From positions 8,060,001 to 8,124,000 of the forward strand of contig NZ_CP107958.1 of the NCBI RefSeq assembly GCF_036075115.1: a DNA stretch of 64,000 nt. The letters run 5' to 3'. The notes below the pieces were generated by a model. It worked only from the letters and a program-made list of their open reading frames with translations, did not search any database and had not been told where the DNA came from. Position numbers and translations under genes: made by a program. Below, one piece after another: positions 1 to 8,943 of the stretch. This DNA comes from Streptomyces sp. NBC_00377 (GTDB lineage: Bacteria; Actinomycetota; Actinomycetes; Streptomycetales; Streptomycetaceae). Numbering within the stretch: position 1 is the stretch's first letter; the number at the start of each line of letters is the position of its first letter.

Positions 1-340
1 CACCCGGGGCGGCCGCGAGCGCGACCGGTGCCCGGGTCTCCTCGTGCCCGAGCCAGGGCAGCCATTCCTGCATCTCGGCCGGCAGCTCGACGAGCACCAC
101 GTCGGGCTTCGCCCCGTCCAGCAGCGCGGGCAGGGCCGCGGCCAGCGAGGGCGCGTGGTGCCGCACGCCGACGAGGTAGGGCGCGCCCGGGTCGGTGAGG
201 GCCGCGAGGGCCTCCTGCGGAGAGCCGGCAGAGTCGGCAGAGCCCGGGACACCCGCAGTGCCGGGAGCGTCCGGGGAGCCGGGGAAGCTCAAGGAGCCCG
301 CGTCCGGTGCGTCCAGTGCGGGGGTGGGGTGGAGGGACAC
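1..340 (-). CDS. DUF5682 family protein, N-terminal part (cut by window edge)
   Basis: This is the first 113 codons of a gene that continues past position 1. The GTG start at 338-340 sits 9 nt after GGAGGG, which lies inside the end of the upstream ATPase gene. The protein opens with a low-complexity Ala/Gly/Ser/Pro leader of about 45 residues. It then reads PYLVGVRHHAPSLAAALPAL and PDVVLVELPAEM, the signature opening of DUF5682 proteins (E. coli YehM-like). The family is usually found beside MoxR-type AAA ATPases and VWA proteins. It is the fourth gene of the minus-strand operon. Biochemical function is unknown. Family assignment is from motif memory; only the N-terminus is visible. Confidence 0.8.
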   Translation of the reverse strand, partial: MSLHPTPALDAPDAGSLSFPGSPDAPGTAGVPGSADSAGSPQEALAALTDPGAPYLVGVRHHAPSLAAALPALLDGAKPDVVLVELPAEMQEWLPWLGHEETRAPVALAAAPG

Positions 341-345
341 GGCCG

Positions 346-1566
346 TCAGCCCTCCAGGACCGTGCGCAGGTCCCACAGGGTGCGCCAGGTGGCGGAGCCC
401 TGTTCGGCGCGGCGCCGGACGGGCCCGTCCCAGTAGCCGCGCAGCCGGGCCGCGTCGGCCGGGTCGTCCTTGCGGACCACACCCAGCAGGTGGCCCGGCA
501 GCAGCCCCAGCACATCACGGTCACCCGGGAAGTAGGCCGCCGCGAGCGCCAGCGCACCCGCGACGGACACGGCCTCCGCGGTGCTCATCACCGTGGACGG
601 GCGTTCCACCTCCCAGCCTTCCGCCGACCGTCCCTCCCGCAGATCACGGAAGGCGGTGACCAGCGCCTCCAGCACGGCGTCGTCGACCTGGAAGCAGGCG
701 CCGACCCGCTCCACCGAGGCCCGTGCCTGACTGCGCACCAGCGCGGTCTCCGCGTCGAGGTCCGGAATCGGCCCGACCGTCTCGAAGTTGAAGCGGCGCT
801 TGAGGGCCGCCGACATCTCCGAGACGCCCCTGTCCCGCAGGTTCGCCGTGGCGATGAGGTTGAAGCCGGGCGCCGCATGCGCCAACGCGTCGTCCGAACC
901 CGCCAGTTCGGGTACGGCGATGCGCCGCTCCGACAGCAGCGAGACCAGCGAGTCCTGCACCTCGGGCAGGCACCGTGTGACCTCCTCGACGCGGGCGATG
1001 GCCCCCCGCGACATGGCGGTCAGCACCGGTGAGGGCACCAGCGCCTGCGGGCTCGGCCCCTGCGCCAGCAACAGGGCGTAGTTCCAGCCGTACTTGAGCT
1101 GGTCCTCCGTCGTCCCCGCGGTGCCCTGCACGACCAGTCCGCTGGTGCCGCACACCGCGGTGGACAACAGCTCGGACAGCATCGACTTGGCGGTACCGGG
1201 CTCGCCGACGAGCAGCAGCCCCCGCTCACCGGCGAGCGTGACCACACACCGCTCCACCAGCGCCCGGTCGCCGACGAACTTGCCCTCCACCACCAGGCGG
1301 CGGGGCACCCCGTCGGGCGCCTCCGTCCCGTCGGGCAGCTTCAGGGCGCGGCCGTCGCTGCCCATGACGAACGTGACGACGGCACGCGGGGTGAGACGCC
1401 AGGCGGGTGGGCGCGGTCCGTCGTCGTACGCGGCCAGAAAGGCCAGCTCACCGGCGTACCGGTCCTCGGGCGGGACGATCTGACGGACGGCGCCGGCGGA
1501 GTCGTGGGGGAGGGCGGTGGTGGTCATCGGCGCGTGTTCTTCCAGGTGGGGCGGGAGGGTGGTCAT
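346..1566 (-). CDS. MoxR-type AAA+ ATPase
   Basis: A 406-residue AAA+ ATPase of the MoxR/YehL type. Walker A is GEPGTAKS at about 121-128, the Walker B region is ARVEEV at about 191-196 with Glu-Glu, sensor 1 is ATANLRDRG around N242, and an arginine-rich stretch ALKRRF lies at 254-259. MoxR ATPases work as chaperone-like remodelers with a VWA partner that recognises the client. The ATG start overlaps the TGA of the upstream large gene (ATGA at 1563-1566), so translation is coupled; a second ATG 13 codons in is possible but less favoured. It lies between the DUF4132-type genes and DUF5682, as in the E. coli yeh cluster. The client is unknown. Confidence 0.9.
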   Translation of the reverse strand: MTTLPPHLEEHAPMTTTALPHDSAGAVRQIVPPEDRYAGELAFLAAYDDGPRPPAWRLTPRAVVTFVMGSDGRALKLPDGTEAPDGVPRRLVVEGKFVGDRALVERCVVTLAGERGLLLVGEPGTAKSMLSELLSTAVCGTSGLVVQGTAGTTEDQLKYGWNYALLLAQGPSPQALVPSPVLTAMSRGAIARVEEVTRCLPEVQDSLVSLLSERRIAVPELAGSDDALAHAAPGFNLIATANLRDRGVSEMSAALKRRFNFETVGPIPDLDAETALVRSQARASVERVGACFQVDDAVLEALVTAFRDLREGRSAEGWEVERPSTVMSTAEAVSVAGALALAAAYFPGDRDVLGLLPGHLLGVVRKDDPADAARLRGYWDGPVRRRAEQGSATWRTLWDLRTVLEG

Positions 1567-4500
1567 CGGCGGCGTCCCTTGCGGGTGGCGCGGGTGGTGA
1601 GCTGCTCGTAGGCCGGGGCGTCGCCGGAGACGACGCGGGCCCAGGCGCGTTCGAACAGTTCGGGCACCGGCGCCAGCGGCACCACCCCCGCGTAGGCGCG
1701 CACCGGGTACAGGCCCTCCTTCCAGATCTCCACCGGCAGCGCGGGGGACCTCAGGTCGAGCCAGCCGCAGGGGAGGAAGAGTGTGCGCCCGGCGCGCGCT
1801 CTCTTGGCCTCGACGACCAGGCCGCTCGCCGCGAGTTCGACGCGTGCCTTCTTCGTCCGGGCGGGCTTCCAGCCGGTCCACCGCGCGCAGTTGCGGTCCG
1901 TGGGGTCCGGCAGGGCCAGCAGCTGGAGGTAGAGCGCCGCCGCGTCCTCGCCCAGCGCGTGGTGTGCGGCGACCTCGGCGACCAGTTCCGGCACGCTGAA
2001 GGCCGGGTCCTGGGCGTGTCCCGCGGGTTCTCCGGGGTCGCCCCCGGCCGCGAGCGCACGGGCCAGATCCCCGCCGAGGACGGTACGCAGGGCCCACATG
2101 CCCTCGCTCCGTCCCGGGCCGACCAGCCCCTCCACCAGCCCGAACACAGGGTCGTCGGGAGAACCCAGTGCGCCCGGCCGGACCAGGACGGTCTCCTGGT
2201 CGCCGTACCAGGGGCGCAGCACGAGAGCCTCGCCCACGTGGGTCAGGCCGTCCGCGTCGGCGCCCCCGGCGGCGGGCAGCCCGTACGCCTTGCGCAGTTC
2301 GACGGCGGTCGGGGAACCCTTCTCCGTCCATGCGACGTCCAGGTCGAGCAACAGGCCCGGGTCGGTGAGGCGGCGGCGCAGCGCGGCGAGGCCTTCCGGC
2401 AGAAGGGCTCGCAGCGGGTGTCCGTACGGCAGGGCGTAGGCGAGCCCGGCGAGGGCGGTCACGGCACCGGTCAGGTGGTGCCGGCCGGGCAGCGCCGACG
2501 GGTCCTCCGCGACCAGGTTGCCGTCCTTGTCCGGCCGCTGGACCGTGGTGCGGCCGATCCACGGGGTCAGCTGCGGGTTCAGGACCTGCTCGGCGGAGCC
2601 GGTGGGCGTGCCGGCGAGGGAGAGCTCCCCGGCGAGATCCTCGGGCAGCCGTACGACCTTGCCGAGCCGTTCGGCCCACACCCGGCCCGCGGCCTGCGTG
2701 TCCGGCCCGGTCGTCCACAGATCACCTGGGTTGCCGGGCAGCAGGGCGCCGACGAGGGCCGCCCGGTCGTCGCTCCCGACCGAGGACAGCAGAACGTCGC
2801 CCAGTGCCTTCTGGCGCGGCTTGAGGCCGGTCGCGGCGATCACCTCGGCGGTGAGCTGTTTCGGCTTTCCCGCGAGCAGCAGAGCCGCCTGGAGCGGGCC
2901 CAGCGCGCCGTGGGTCGCGGCGGCGAGGGCGTCGGTCGCCTCCGGCTGCCAGGGCGCCGGCCCCTTGTCCCGGACGAGCGCGGTGACGGCGGCCAGCGCG
3001 TCGGTGGGGAACGGCGCCGGACGCGCTGTCTCCCGCTCCAGTGTGAAGTGGGCGATGGCGCCGAACGTGCCGGCCGGATCGTGATCCAGGGCGAGCCAGT
3101 GCACCCGCCCCGCCTGCCGGTCCACGTTCTGGCAGCCGAGGACGACGACGGTCCGGCCGTCCCGGCGCAGCACCTGGCCGACGCGTTCCTGCTTGTCGTG
3201 CGGTTCGCTCAGCACCACCTCGCGCAGGGCCCCCCGGGGAGCGGCCAGCGGCCCGTCGGCGATCGCCTCGAACAGCAGCAGCAGCGCCTCGCGGTGCGCC
3301 TCGGTCACCGTGGCGGAGGCGGCGCGGTACGCGAGCGGGCGCAGCACGTCCAGCACGGGCGTCCACACCAGACCGATGCCGGGCAGGGTGAACTCGTCGC
3401 TGCGCCACCCCTCGGACGTCCCGGTGGAGCGGACGGCCTCGGCCAGCGCCTTCCCGTCGGCGGGCTTCCCGGACAGCACGTGGTTCACGGCGCGGATCTG
3501 CCGCAGCGCGCCCCAGCGGACCTCGCTGCCCCACCAGCCGTGCACCTCGACGAGGCCGGTGGTGGCCTCGCGCAGCGTCGCGTCGTCGCCGTACTCGGGG
3601 CTGAGGTCGGCGAACATGCCGTCGACGCGCCGCCGCTCCGCCTTGGGCCGCTCCTCCGGCGGTGTCACGAACGCGGCGGCCGACTCCCGGAGCCGCAGCA
3701 CCGCACGCACCAGCGCGGCGACACCCGTGACGAGGCCGCCGTCGCCGAGCGAGGGCAGGACGCGGGAGACGACCTCCCGGACGGCCTCGTCGGCGGGCGG
3801 CACGACGGCAGAGCTCTCCGAGGTCCCGTCGACCACCTTGGCGGCCGCCAGCTTCGCCTGCCGTCGGGCCAGCGCCTCGGCCGCGGCCCGCAGCACCTCG
3901 GCCGCCTGCTCGTCGGTCAGTGCGCGCAGCACCGCCGACGCGCGCTCGTCGCGTGGGCGCAGGGCGTGCCAGAAGTCGACCGGCGGGACGAACCGGGTGC
4001 CGGCCGCGAACTCGCCGCCGCGCTCCATCGGTGTCACCCGGCCCAGCTCACCGGCGGAGGACGTGTCGTCGCCCGCGTACAGGGCGATCTGCCGGTGCAG
4101 GGCCACGGCGACGGGCTCGGCCCCGCCGGGCAGCCGCAGTGCGCCGAGCAGGACGCCGGGCGCCCGGCCGTCGGCCCACGGCAGGGTGACGGTCCGGCCG
4201 TCCGGCGTACCGGCGACCGTACGGGCCTCGCCGCCCTCGCCCTCGGTGCGCACCCAGCGGCCGAGCACGGTGCCGTCCGTCCCGAACGGGCTCTGCTCCA
4301 GGCCGGGTTGGAGGGGCAGGACCTCGCAGTGGTGGAGCGAAAGGGGCGCGTCCTCGCGGATGCCGGACGTCAGGAACGCGGGCAGGGAGGCCCGCCCGTG
4401 GGTGCCGGTGACCGGGTCGTACTCGAGCCAGACCTGCTGTCGGCCCTGCCTGCCCTGGCGCCAGTACGAGGTGCCGTCGCCGAGAATGCGGCGGCTCGGC

Positions 4501-6566
4501 GGCAGGACGGTGTCACCGGCGTGCAGCGTGCGGCCACCGGTGGCGCGACCGCCCGCGGGCAGCGGGATCGAGGGCTCACCCGCGTCGTTGCCCCCGTACC
4601 ACTGCGGGATCTGCTCGCCGCCGAGGGGGAACACGTCGGCCGGGCGGGCCGACCAGTAGCCGACCTGCTTGCCGTTCTGCCGCCACATGACGAGGAGTTC
4701 GCCGTCGGTGTAGCGGTAGCGCGGGCGCTGCCAGCGGTCCAGCTCGACGGGGAGCCGCAGATCGTGCTCCAGCAGGATCTCGTCGGGTCCGACGACGACC
4801 ACCTTGTGCGCGCGGGCCAGGATCAGAGCGGGCCAGGCCTCGCTGACGCTCAGGGTGTCGTCGCGGTCGCGCCTGGTCTCGGCGTCGAGCCGGCGCAGCG
4901 CCTCCTCCAAGGCGGGCCAGCCCAGCTCGTCCAGGAGACCCGCGCGCAGGGTGTGCCCGAGCAGCGGCGCGACCTCGTGTGCGGCGACCGCGGCGACGGC
5001 CGCGGGGCTCACGCGGGCGGCCACCGCGCGCAGGGGGCGCAGCCGTTCCAGCGCCGCCCGCGCGGCGGGCAGACCGACCGCGGAGGTCAGCTCCCCGGCC
5101 GCGTCGTCCAGCCATTCGCGCAACACGTCGCCGAGCACCGGGTGGGCGGCCAGGCCCTCCAGTGCCTCGGGATCGGGGCGGTAGCCGCCGCTGACGGTGC
5201 CGATGTCGGTGTACAGCAGCCGTCGCAGCCGTGGGTCCGCCGCGGCGGCGCTCAGGTCGCGCCGGCCGGGGAGGGTCTCGCGCAACCAGCGGTCCAGGGA
5301 CAGGTACACCACCTGGTCGGGGGCGGGCAGCTTCAGCGGAACGCCCTCGGCCGCGCACAGGTCGAGCAGGTCGGGATCCGCGCCGGCGTGCCAACGGCCC
5401 GAGCACAGGTCGACGGGACGCCCCTGGTCACGCAGCCGGGGCGCCATCCGTTCCACGAGGGCGAGGGTCGCCGGGGAACGGCCACTGACGTTGCCGCCGT
5501 GCTTGCGGTGCTGGGCCCACCGGCCGAGCCAGTCCGCCGGGTCCACGTCGGACGCCGTCTCACCCGTGAGGAGCAGATCCGCTTCGCACTCCACGAGCAG
5601 CGCGAGCCAGAACTCGTCGTCCTCGACGGACCGCCCGAGGCCGGCCGGCATGATCTCCAGCAGCCGTTCCCGCACCGGGGGCTGCCGCTCGGCGAGGATC
5701 GCGAGCGTCGAACGGTAGGCGTTCCAGAAGGACGCGGGGGCGCGGACCGCGGCGGGCGAGGAGAGCAGGTCGGCGACCAGGCCGCACTCCTCGGCGACCC
5801 GGTCGAGGCCGGCGGCCTTGATCAGGGCGCGCGCGTCCTGCGGCAGGGACGCGTAGGGCGGCATCCCGGCCGCGCAGCGCTCCACCGTCAGCTGCCGGAA
5901 CTGGTCCCAGGCCCCGGCCGGGTCGAGGCGCGCCGCGAGGGCCTTGACGTGCTCCTTGAGCGCCTTGACCGTGAGGGCCCCGGCGAAGGCGAACTCCAGG
6001 AACACGGCCCGCTGCCGCTCCTCGTCCACCTTCAGCGCGTGCACCCGCTCGGCCTCGCGGGCCTTGCCGAAAAAGGCGGAGGCGTACGTCGTGTTCTCGT
6101 GCTGGAGGAAGACGCGGGCGGCCTGCTCGTAGAAGGTGGGCAGGAAGTGCGGCACGGCCCGGCCGAGCCGGGTGCCGAGCTCCTCGAAGCCGTCCTTGGC
6201 GGTGCCGGGGCGGGACTTGGCCTGCCGCGCGAGCCGCTCGACGTCCTTGACCAGGGCCAGCGCGTGGTGCCCGTTGGCCGGGTCGTTGACCAGGGCCCAG
6301 GCGGGGAAGCCGAGCGTCTCCCGGCGCACCTGGCCGACCTCCGGGGTCTCCGGGTCCCGGGCCAGCCCCAGGAAGTCCAGCGCCAGGTCCTCGGCCTCGC
6401 CCAGGGTGCCCGGCACGAGCCGCACGATCCGCCGGCCGTCGAGCGCCGGGTGCGAGTACCTGCGCACGGTGAGGGTGTCGGCGTCCTCGCGGGTCGTGCT
6501 GCCCGGTGGCAGGACGGCGCCGGCGTCGAGCAGTGCGGCCGCGGTGGTCTCGTCGTAGGTCGTCAT
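1563..6566 (-). CDS. Very large DUF4132-cluster protein (1667 aa)
   Basis: A 1667-residue protein starting MTTYDETTAA. The start overlaps the stop of the DUF4132 gene (ATGA at 6563-6566), and its own stop overlaps the ATPase start. It has no signal peptide and no obvious membrane segments. Long stretches rich in Leu/Ala/Arg suggest an alpha-solenoid scaffold, and the C-terminus is basic (RKGRRR). Proteins of this kind sit beside DUF4132, MoxR ATPase and DUF5682 genes in actinobacteria and are often loosely called DNA-binding or hypothetical. I recognise no catalytic motif. The coupling to the ATPase suggests it is a subunit or client of the MoxR complex; that role is inference. Confidence 0.85.
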   Translation of the reverse strand: MTTYDETTAAALLDAGAVLPPGSTTREDADTLTVRRYSHPALDGRRIVRLVPGTLGEAEDLALDFLGLARDPETPEVGQVRRETLGFPAWALVNDPANGHHALALVKDVERLARQAKSRPGTAKDGFEELGTRLGRAVPHFLPTFYEQAARVFLQHENTTYASAFFGKAREAERVHALKVDEERQRAVFLEFAFAGALTVKALKEHVKALAARLDPAGAWDQFRQLTVERCAAGMPPYASLPQDARALIKAAGLDRVAEECGLVADLLSSPAAVRAPASFWNAYRSTLAILAERQPPVRERLLEIMPAGLGRSVEDDEFWLALLVECEADLLLTGETASDVDPADWLGRWAQHRKHGGNVSGRSPATLALVERMAPRLRDQGRPVDLCSGRWHAGADPDLLDLCAAEGVPLKLPAPDQVVYLSLDRWLRETLPGRRDLSAAAADPRLRRLLYTDIGTVSGGYRPDPEALEGLAAHPVLGDVLREWLDDAAGELTSAVGLPAARAALERLRPLRAVAARVSPAAVAAVAAHEVAPLLGHTLRAGLLDELGWPALEEALRRLDAETRRDRDDTLSVSEAWPALILARAHKVVVVGPDEILLEHDLRLPVELDRWQRPRYRYTDGELLVMWRQNGKQVGYWSARPADVFPLGGEQIPQWYGGNDAGEPSIPLPAGGRATGGRTLHAGDTVLPPSRRILGDGTSYWRQGRQGRQQVWLEYDPVTGTHGRASLPAFLTSGIREDAPLSLHHCEVLPLQPGLEQSPFGTDGTVLGRWVRTEGEGGEARTVAGTPDGRTVTLPWADGRAPGVLLGALRLPGGAEPVAVALHRQIALYAGDDTSSAGELGRVTPMERGGEFAAGTRFVPPVDFWHALRPRDERASAVLRALTDEQAAEVLRAAAEALARRQAKLAAAKVVDGTSESSAVVPPADEAVREVVSRVLPSLGDGGLVTGVAALVRAVLRLRESAAAFVTPPEERPKAERRRVDGMFADLSPEYGDDATLREATTGLVEVHGWWGSEVRWGALRQIRAVNHVLSGKPADGKALAEAVRSTGTSEGWRSDEFTLPGIGLVWTPVLDVLRPLAYRAASATVTEAHREALLLLFEAIADGPLAAPRGALREVVLSEPHDKQERVGQVLRRDGRTVVVLGCQNVDRQAGRVHWLALDHDPAGTFGAIAHFTLERETARPAPFPTDALAAVTALVRDKGPAPWQPEATDALAAATHGALGPLQAALLLAGKPKQLTAEVIAATGLKPRQKALGDVLLSSVGSDDRAALVGALLPGNPGDLWTTGPDTQAAGRVWAERLGKVVRLPEDLAGELSLAGTPTGSAEQVLNPQLTPWIGRTTVQRPDKDGNLVAEDPSALPGRHHLTGAVTALAGLAYALPYGHPLRALLPEGLAALRRRLTDPGLLLDLDVAWTEKGSPTAVELRKAYGLPAAGGADADGLTHVGEALVLRPWYGDQETVLVRPGALGSPDDPVFGLVEGLVGPGRSEGMWALRTVLGGDLARALAAGGDPGEPAGHAQDPAFSVPELVAEVAAHHALGEDAAALYLQLLALPDPTDRNCARWTGWKPARTKKARVELAASGLVVEAKRARAGRTLFLPCGWLDLRSPALPVEIWKEGLYPVRAYAGVVPLAPVPELFERAWARVVSGDAPAYEQLTTRATRKGRRR

Positions 6567-7417
6567 GCCGCCCGCTCCTCGTCCTCGATGTCGCGCCCGG
6601 CGTACAGCGCGGCCGCCATGCGCATGCCCTCGGACCAGGCCACCGGCCCGATCCGGCCGAGCTTCAGCACCCGGCCAGAGGAGTCGGTGAACACCAGCGG
6701 GCCGGTCTCCGCCTCCTGGTAGCCCTCGTAGTCGCCGACCCATACCCGGGCCTCGACGGTGCGGTCGTCCTCGAGGACGGAGACGACGGCGTGACCGCCG
6801 CGCACGCGGTAGCCGAGCTGGGTGACCCGGCCGTGCAGGAACCGCTGCTCCTTGAACGCGCCGCCCGCGTAGTCCTCGACCGAGGTGCTCTCCGCGTCGA
6901 GGGCCGCGGGACGCCGCCACACCTCGCGGAACAACTGCTGGGCACGCTGCTCGACGCCGAGTTCGACGGCGAACTCCCGCAGCTCCTCCAGGTCGTCGAG
7001 GAGCACGGGGTGCGGGAGGCGGACGAGGTCGGGCGTGATGCGGACGGTGTCGCCGTCGAGGTCGACCAGACCGAGGCCGCGCTCGGGGTCGGCGTCCCGC
7101 AGGAATCCGGCCACCTCGCCGTCGGCCCCGGTGACGACCAGGTCGCGCAGGGCGGCCTGCCAGGCGGGGTCGGGCCATACCTGCGCGACGACCGTGAACG
7201 GCACCGGCAGCGAGCGCACCATCCACCGCTCCACGTCGGCCAGGCACTGCCGGTCGTGCCGTTCCAGCCACTCGGTGAGCTGACGCAGGCCCACCACGGC
7301 CGGCTCGTCCGCGATCTTGGGCGGCACGGACTTCAACCGCCGCCCGGCCGCGTTGCGGCACACCACCTTGCCGTCATCGAGGGCGACTTCGTAGTCGCCG
7401 GCCGACACCCACCCCAT
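6563..7417 (-). CDS. DUF4132 domain protein
   Basis: A 284-residue first gene of the left operon. The ATG at 7415-7417 follows GGGAGG with a 5-nt gap, which favours it over an upstream in-frame GTG. The body matches the DUF4132 domain: WMVRSLPVPFTVVAQVWPDP, then DGDTVRITPDLVRLPHP, then ELREFAVELGVEQRAQQLFR and FREVWRRP. In E. coli the domain occurs in YehI, beside the YehL ATPase and YehM. There it is a single larger protein; here the domain is alone and the long scaffold is a separate coupled gene. The protein is cytoplasmic and its function is not established. The operon promoter should lie in 7418-7664, but I could not pick one with confidence. Confidence 0.85.
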   Translation of the reverse strand: MGWVSAGDYEVALDDGKVVCRNAAGRRLKSVPPKIADEPAVVGLRQLTEWLERHDRQCLADVERWMVRSLPVPFTVVAQVWPDPAWQAALRDLVVTGADGEVAGFLRDADPERGLGLVDLDGDTVRITPDLVRLPHPVLLDDLEELREFAVELGVEQRAQQLFREVWRRPAALDAESTSVEDYAGGAFKEQRFLHGRVTQLGYRVRGGHAVVSVLEDDRTVEARVWVGDYEGYQEAETGPLVFTDSSGRVLKLGRIGPVAWSEGMRMAAALYAGRDIEDEERAA

Positions 7418-7664
7418 GTGTGCCTCCCGCACCCGCAGTGATCAAGTGACGGGAACTGTAGATCAGGCCACTGACAACGGGATCAGGACGAGGGCGGGAC
7501 GAGCGGTGCCGTGGGGCCGGGCGGGACGTAAGCGCACTTCGACGGCCCGTTCCGGCATTCCGGGAGGGTCGGCCGCGTCCGGTCGCGGCATGACGAGGGC
7601 GCGGGCCGGCGCCCTGTTCCGGGTCACGCCGGGGACACCCCGCGGCCCCGGCCGGACGGTCGCG

Positions 7665-8054
7665 TCAGCCCTCGACCCAGCCGTGGTTCTTCGCGAACTG
7701 CGCGAGCCCGGCGCGCACCTGGACGATCTGCTCACCGGTCAGCGAGGGCGCCGCCGTCAGCAGTGCCTCGGTGACGTCCCGGGTGAACTCCTCGGTGCTG
7801 AGCACGTCACACAGGACGTCGTCGTCGGCGGCGAGGGGCTTGCCGTCCGCGCCGCGCGCGAGCCGTACCCCGGACGCCTTCGGACCGCGCTCGCCGTCCT
7901 CGATCTCGAACTCCACCACGATGCCCCTGCGCACCTGCGACTCGGGCATCAGCATGTCGTTGACGTGCAGGAAGACGTCCTCACCGCCGTCGTCGGGCGC
8001 GATGAACCCGTAGCCCCGCTGACTGTCGAAGCGCACCACACGACCAGCGACCAT
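7665..8054 (-). CDS. Cold-shock-domain protein with C-terminal extension
   Basis: A 129-residue protein. Residues 1 to about 65 form a cold-shock (OB-fold) domain with RNP1 RGYGFI and RNP2 VFLHV, the aromatic surface that binds single-stranded RNA or DNA. About 60 further residues follow (FTRDVTEALL, GEQIVQVRAGLAQFAKNHGW), so it is nearly twice the usual 65-70 aa CspA length. This is a recognised streptomycete subtype. The ATG at 8052-8054 was chosen because the fold begins directly after it (VAGRVVRFD); an in-frame ATG 10 codons upstream is possible. It is a stand-alone gene. The role of the tail is unknown. Confidence 0.9.
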   Translation of the reverse strand: MVAGRVVRFDSQRGYGFIAPDDGGEDVFLHVNDMLMPESQVRRGIVVEFEIEDGERGPKASGVRLARGADGKPLAADDDVLCDVLSTEEFTRDVTEALLTAAPSLTGEQIVQVRAGLAQFAKNHGWVEG

Positions 8055-8498
8055 CCCAACCCCCAGCGACCTCGAAACACCCACGTCGGTGAACCTGTCC
8101 AGATCGTAGTCAGACCGACGGGTTCCGGGCGACTCCGGGGATTCCCGCAGTGCGGTACCGCCTGGTCAGCGCCTCGGCCACGGTGTGCGCGGCGGGACGG
8201 GGGCGTCGCGCCGGGGCACCGGACGGACGGCGGCGGGCTCGGCGCCGCGCACCGGCGGGCAGGCGGCACGGGGACGCGGGCACCGGTCGGCCCGGGGGCC
8301 GCCCCGACCGTGGCGGCCGGTGGCGGGCACCGTCAGCGGGTCCTCGGTGCCGAGGGTCTCCTGCGTAGCGTGCGGCCGGGGCCACGCCCCGGGGTGGTTC
8401 GGGCCGGGGCGGCAGCGCGGACCGGCAGACCGGTCGGCCGGCCGCCGAGAGCGTCGACGCGGACGGCTGCCGGGCGGCCGAGCCGATGCCGACGGGTG
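8055..8498. other. 444-bp gap between CSP and DUF5997 genes
   Basis: No convincing gene. All frames are open only because of GC content. On the minus strand, the stretch ending at 8110 reads like a normal protein C-terminus (HTVAEALTRRYRTAGIPGVA), but it is preceded by Arg/Pro/Gly-rich noise and has no plausible start. It could be a gene remnant. I see no clear terminator. Confidence 0.4.
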
Positions 8499-8885
8499 TC
8501 AGGACTCGGCGCGCTCCGCGTTGCGCTTCTTGATGCGGACGGTCTCCTTGCGGACCTCGGCCTGCGTGGCGCGCTCCTTCTCCAGCCACTCGGGCCTGGC
8601 GTCCTTGAGGGCCTCGATCTGCTCCGTGGTGAGCGCCTCGGTCACTCCGCCGCGGGCCAGGCCCGCGATGGAGACGCCCAGCTTGGCGGCGACCACCGGA
8701 CGGGGGTGCGGGCCGGACTCGCGCAGCTCGACCAGCCAGGCGGGCGGGTTCGACTGGAGCTCGGTCAGCTCGGTACGCGAGACGACGCCCTCCTGGAACT
8801 CGGCGGGCGTGGCGGGGAGGTGCACACCCAGCTTCTTCGCCGCGGTGGCGGGCTTCATCGTCTGGGTGCTCTGCTGCGACTTCAT
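8499..8885 (-). CDS. DUF5997 family protein
   Basis: A 128-residue small cytoplasmic protein, starting MKSQQSTQTMKPATAAKKLG and ending in a basic, helical tail (KETVRIKKRNAERAES). The core PAEFQEGVVSRTELTELQSN with PPAWLVELRESGPHPRP is the hallmark of DUF5997, a family almost restricted to actinobacteria. Function is unknown. It is divergent from the LysR-substrate-domain gene with only 58 bp between start codons, so the two genes share one compact promoter region. That pairing is recurrent in Streptomyces as far as I recall. The helical core could be DNA- or protein-binding, but no specific motif shows this. Confidence 0.85.
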   Translation of the reverse strand: MKSQQSTQTMKPATAAKKLGVHLPATPAEFQEGVVSRTELTELQSNPPAWLVELRESGPHPRPVVAAKLGVSIAGLARGGVTEALTTEQIEALKDARPEWLEKERATQAEVRKETVRIKKRNAERAES

Positions 8886-8943
8886 GCCGTCCAGGGTATC
8901 GGCCGCGGCGGAGACCTCCGACCACAGCCGGTAACCTGGCGGG

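Noticed and set aside
1407..6722. A 1771-codon open frame on the plus strand opposite the large gene
   Set aside because: It is the antisense shadow of the DUF4132-cluster gene; composition is Gly/Arg/Gln noise without recognisable domains.
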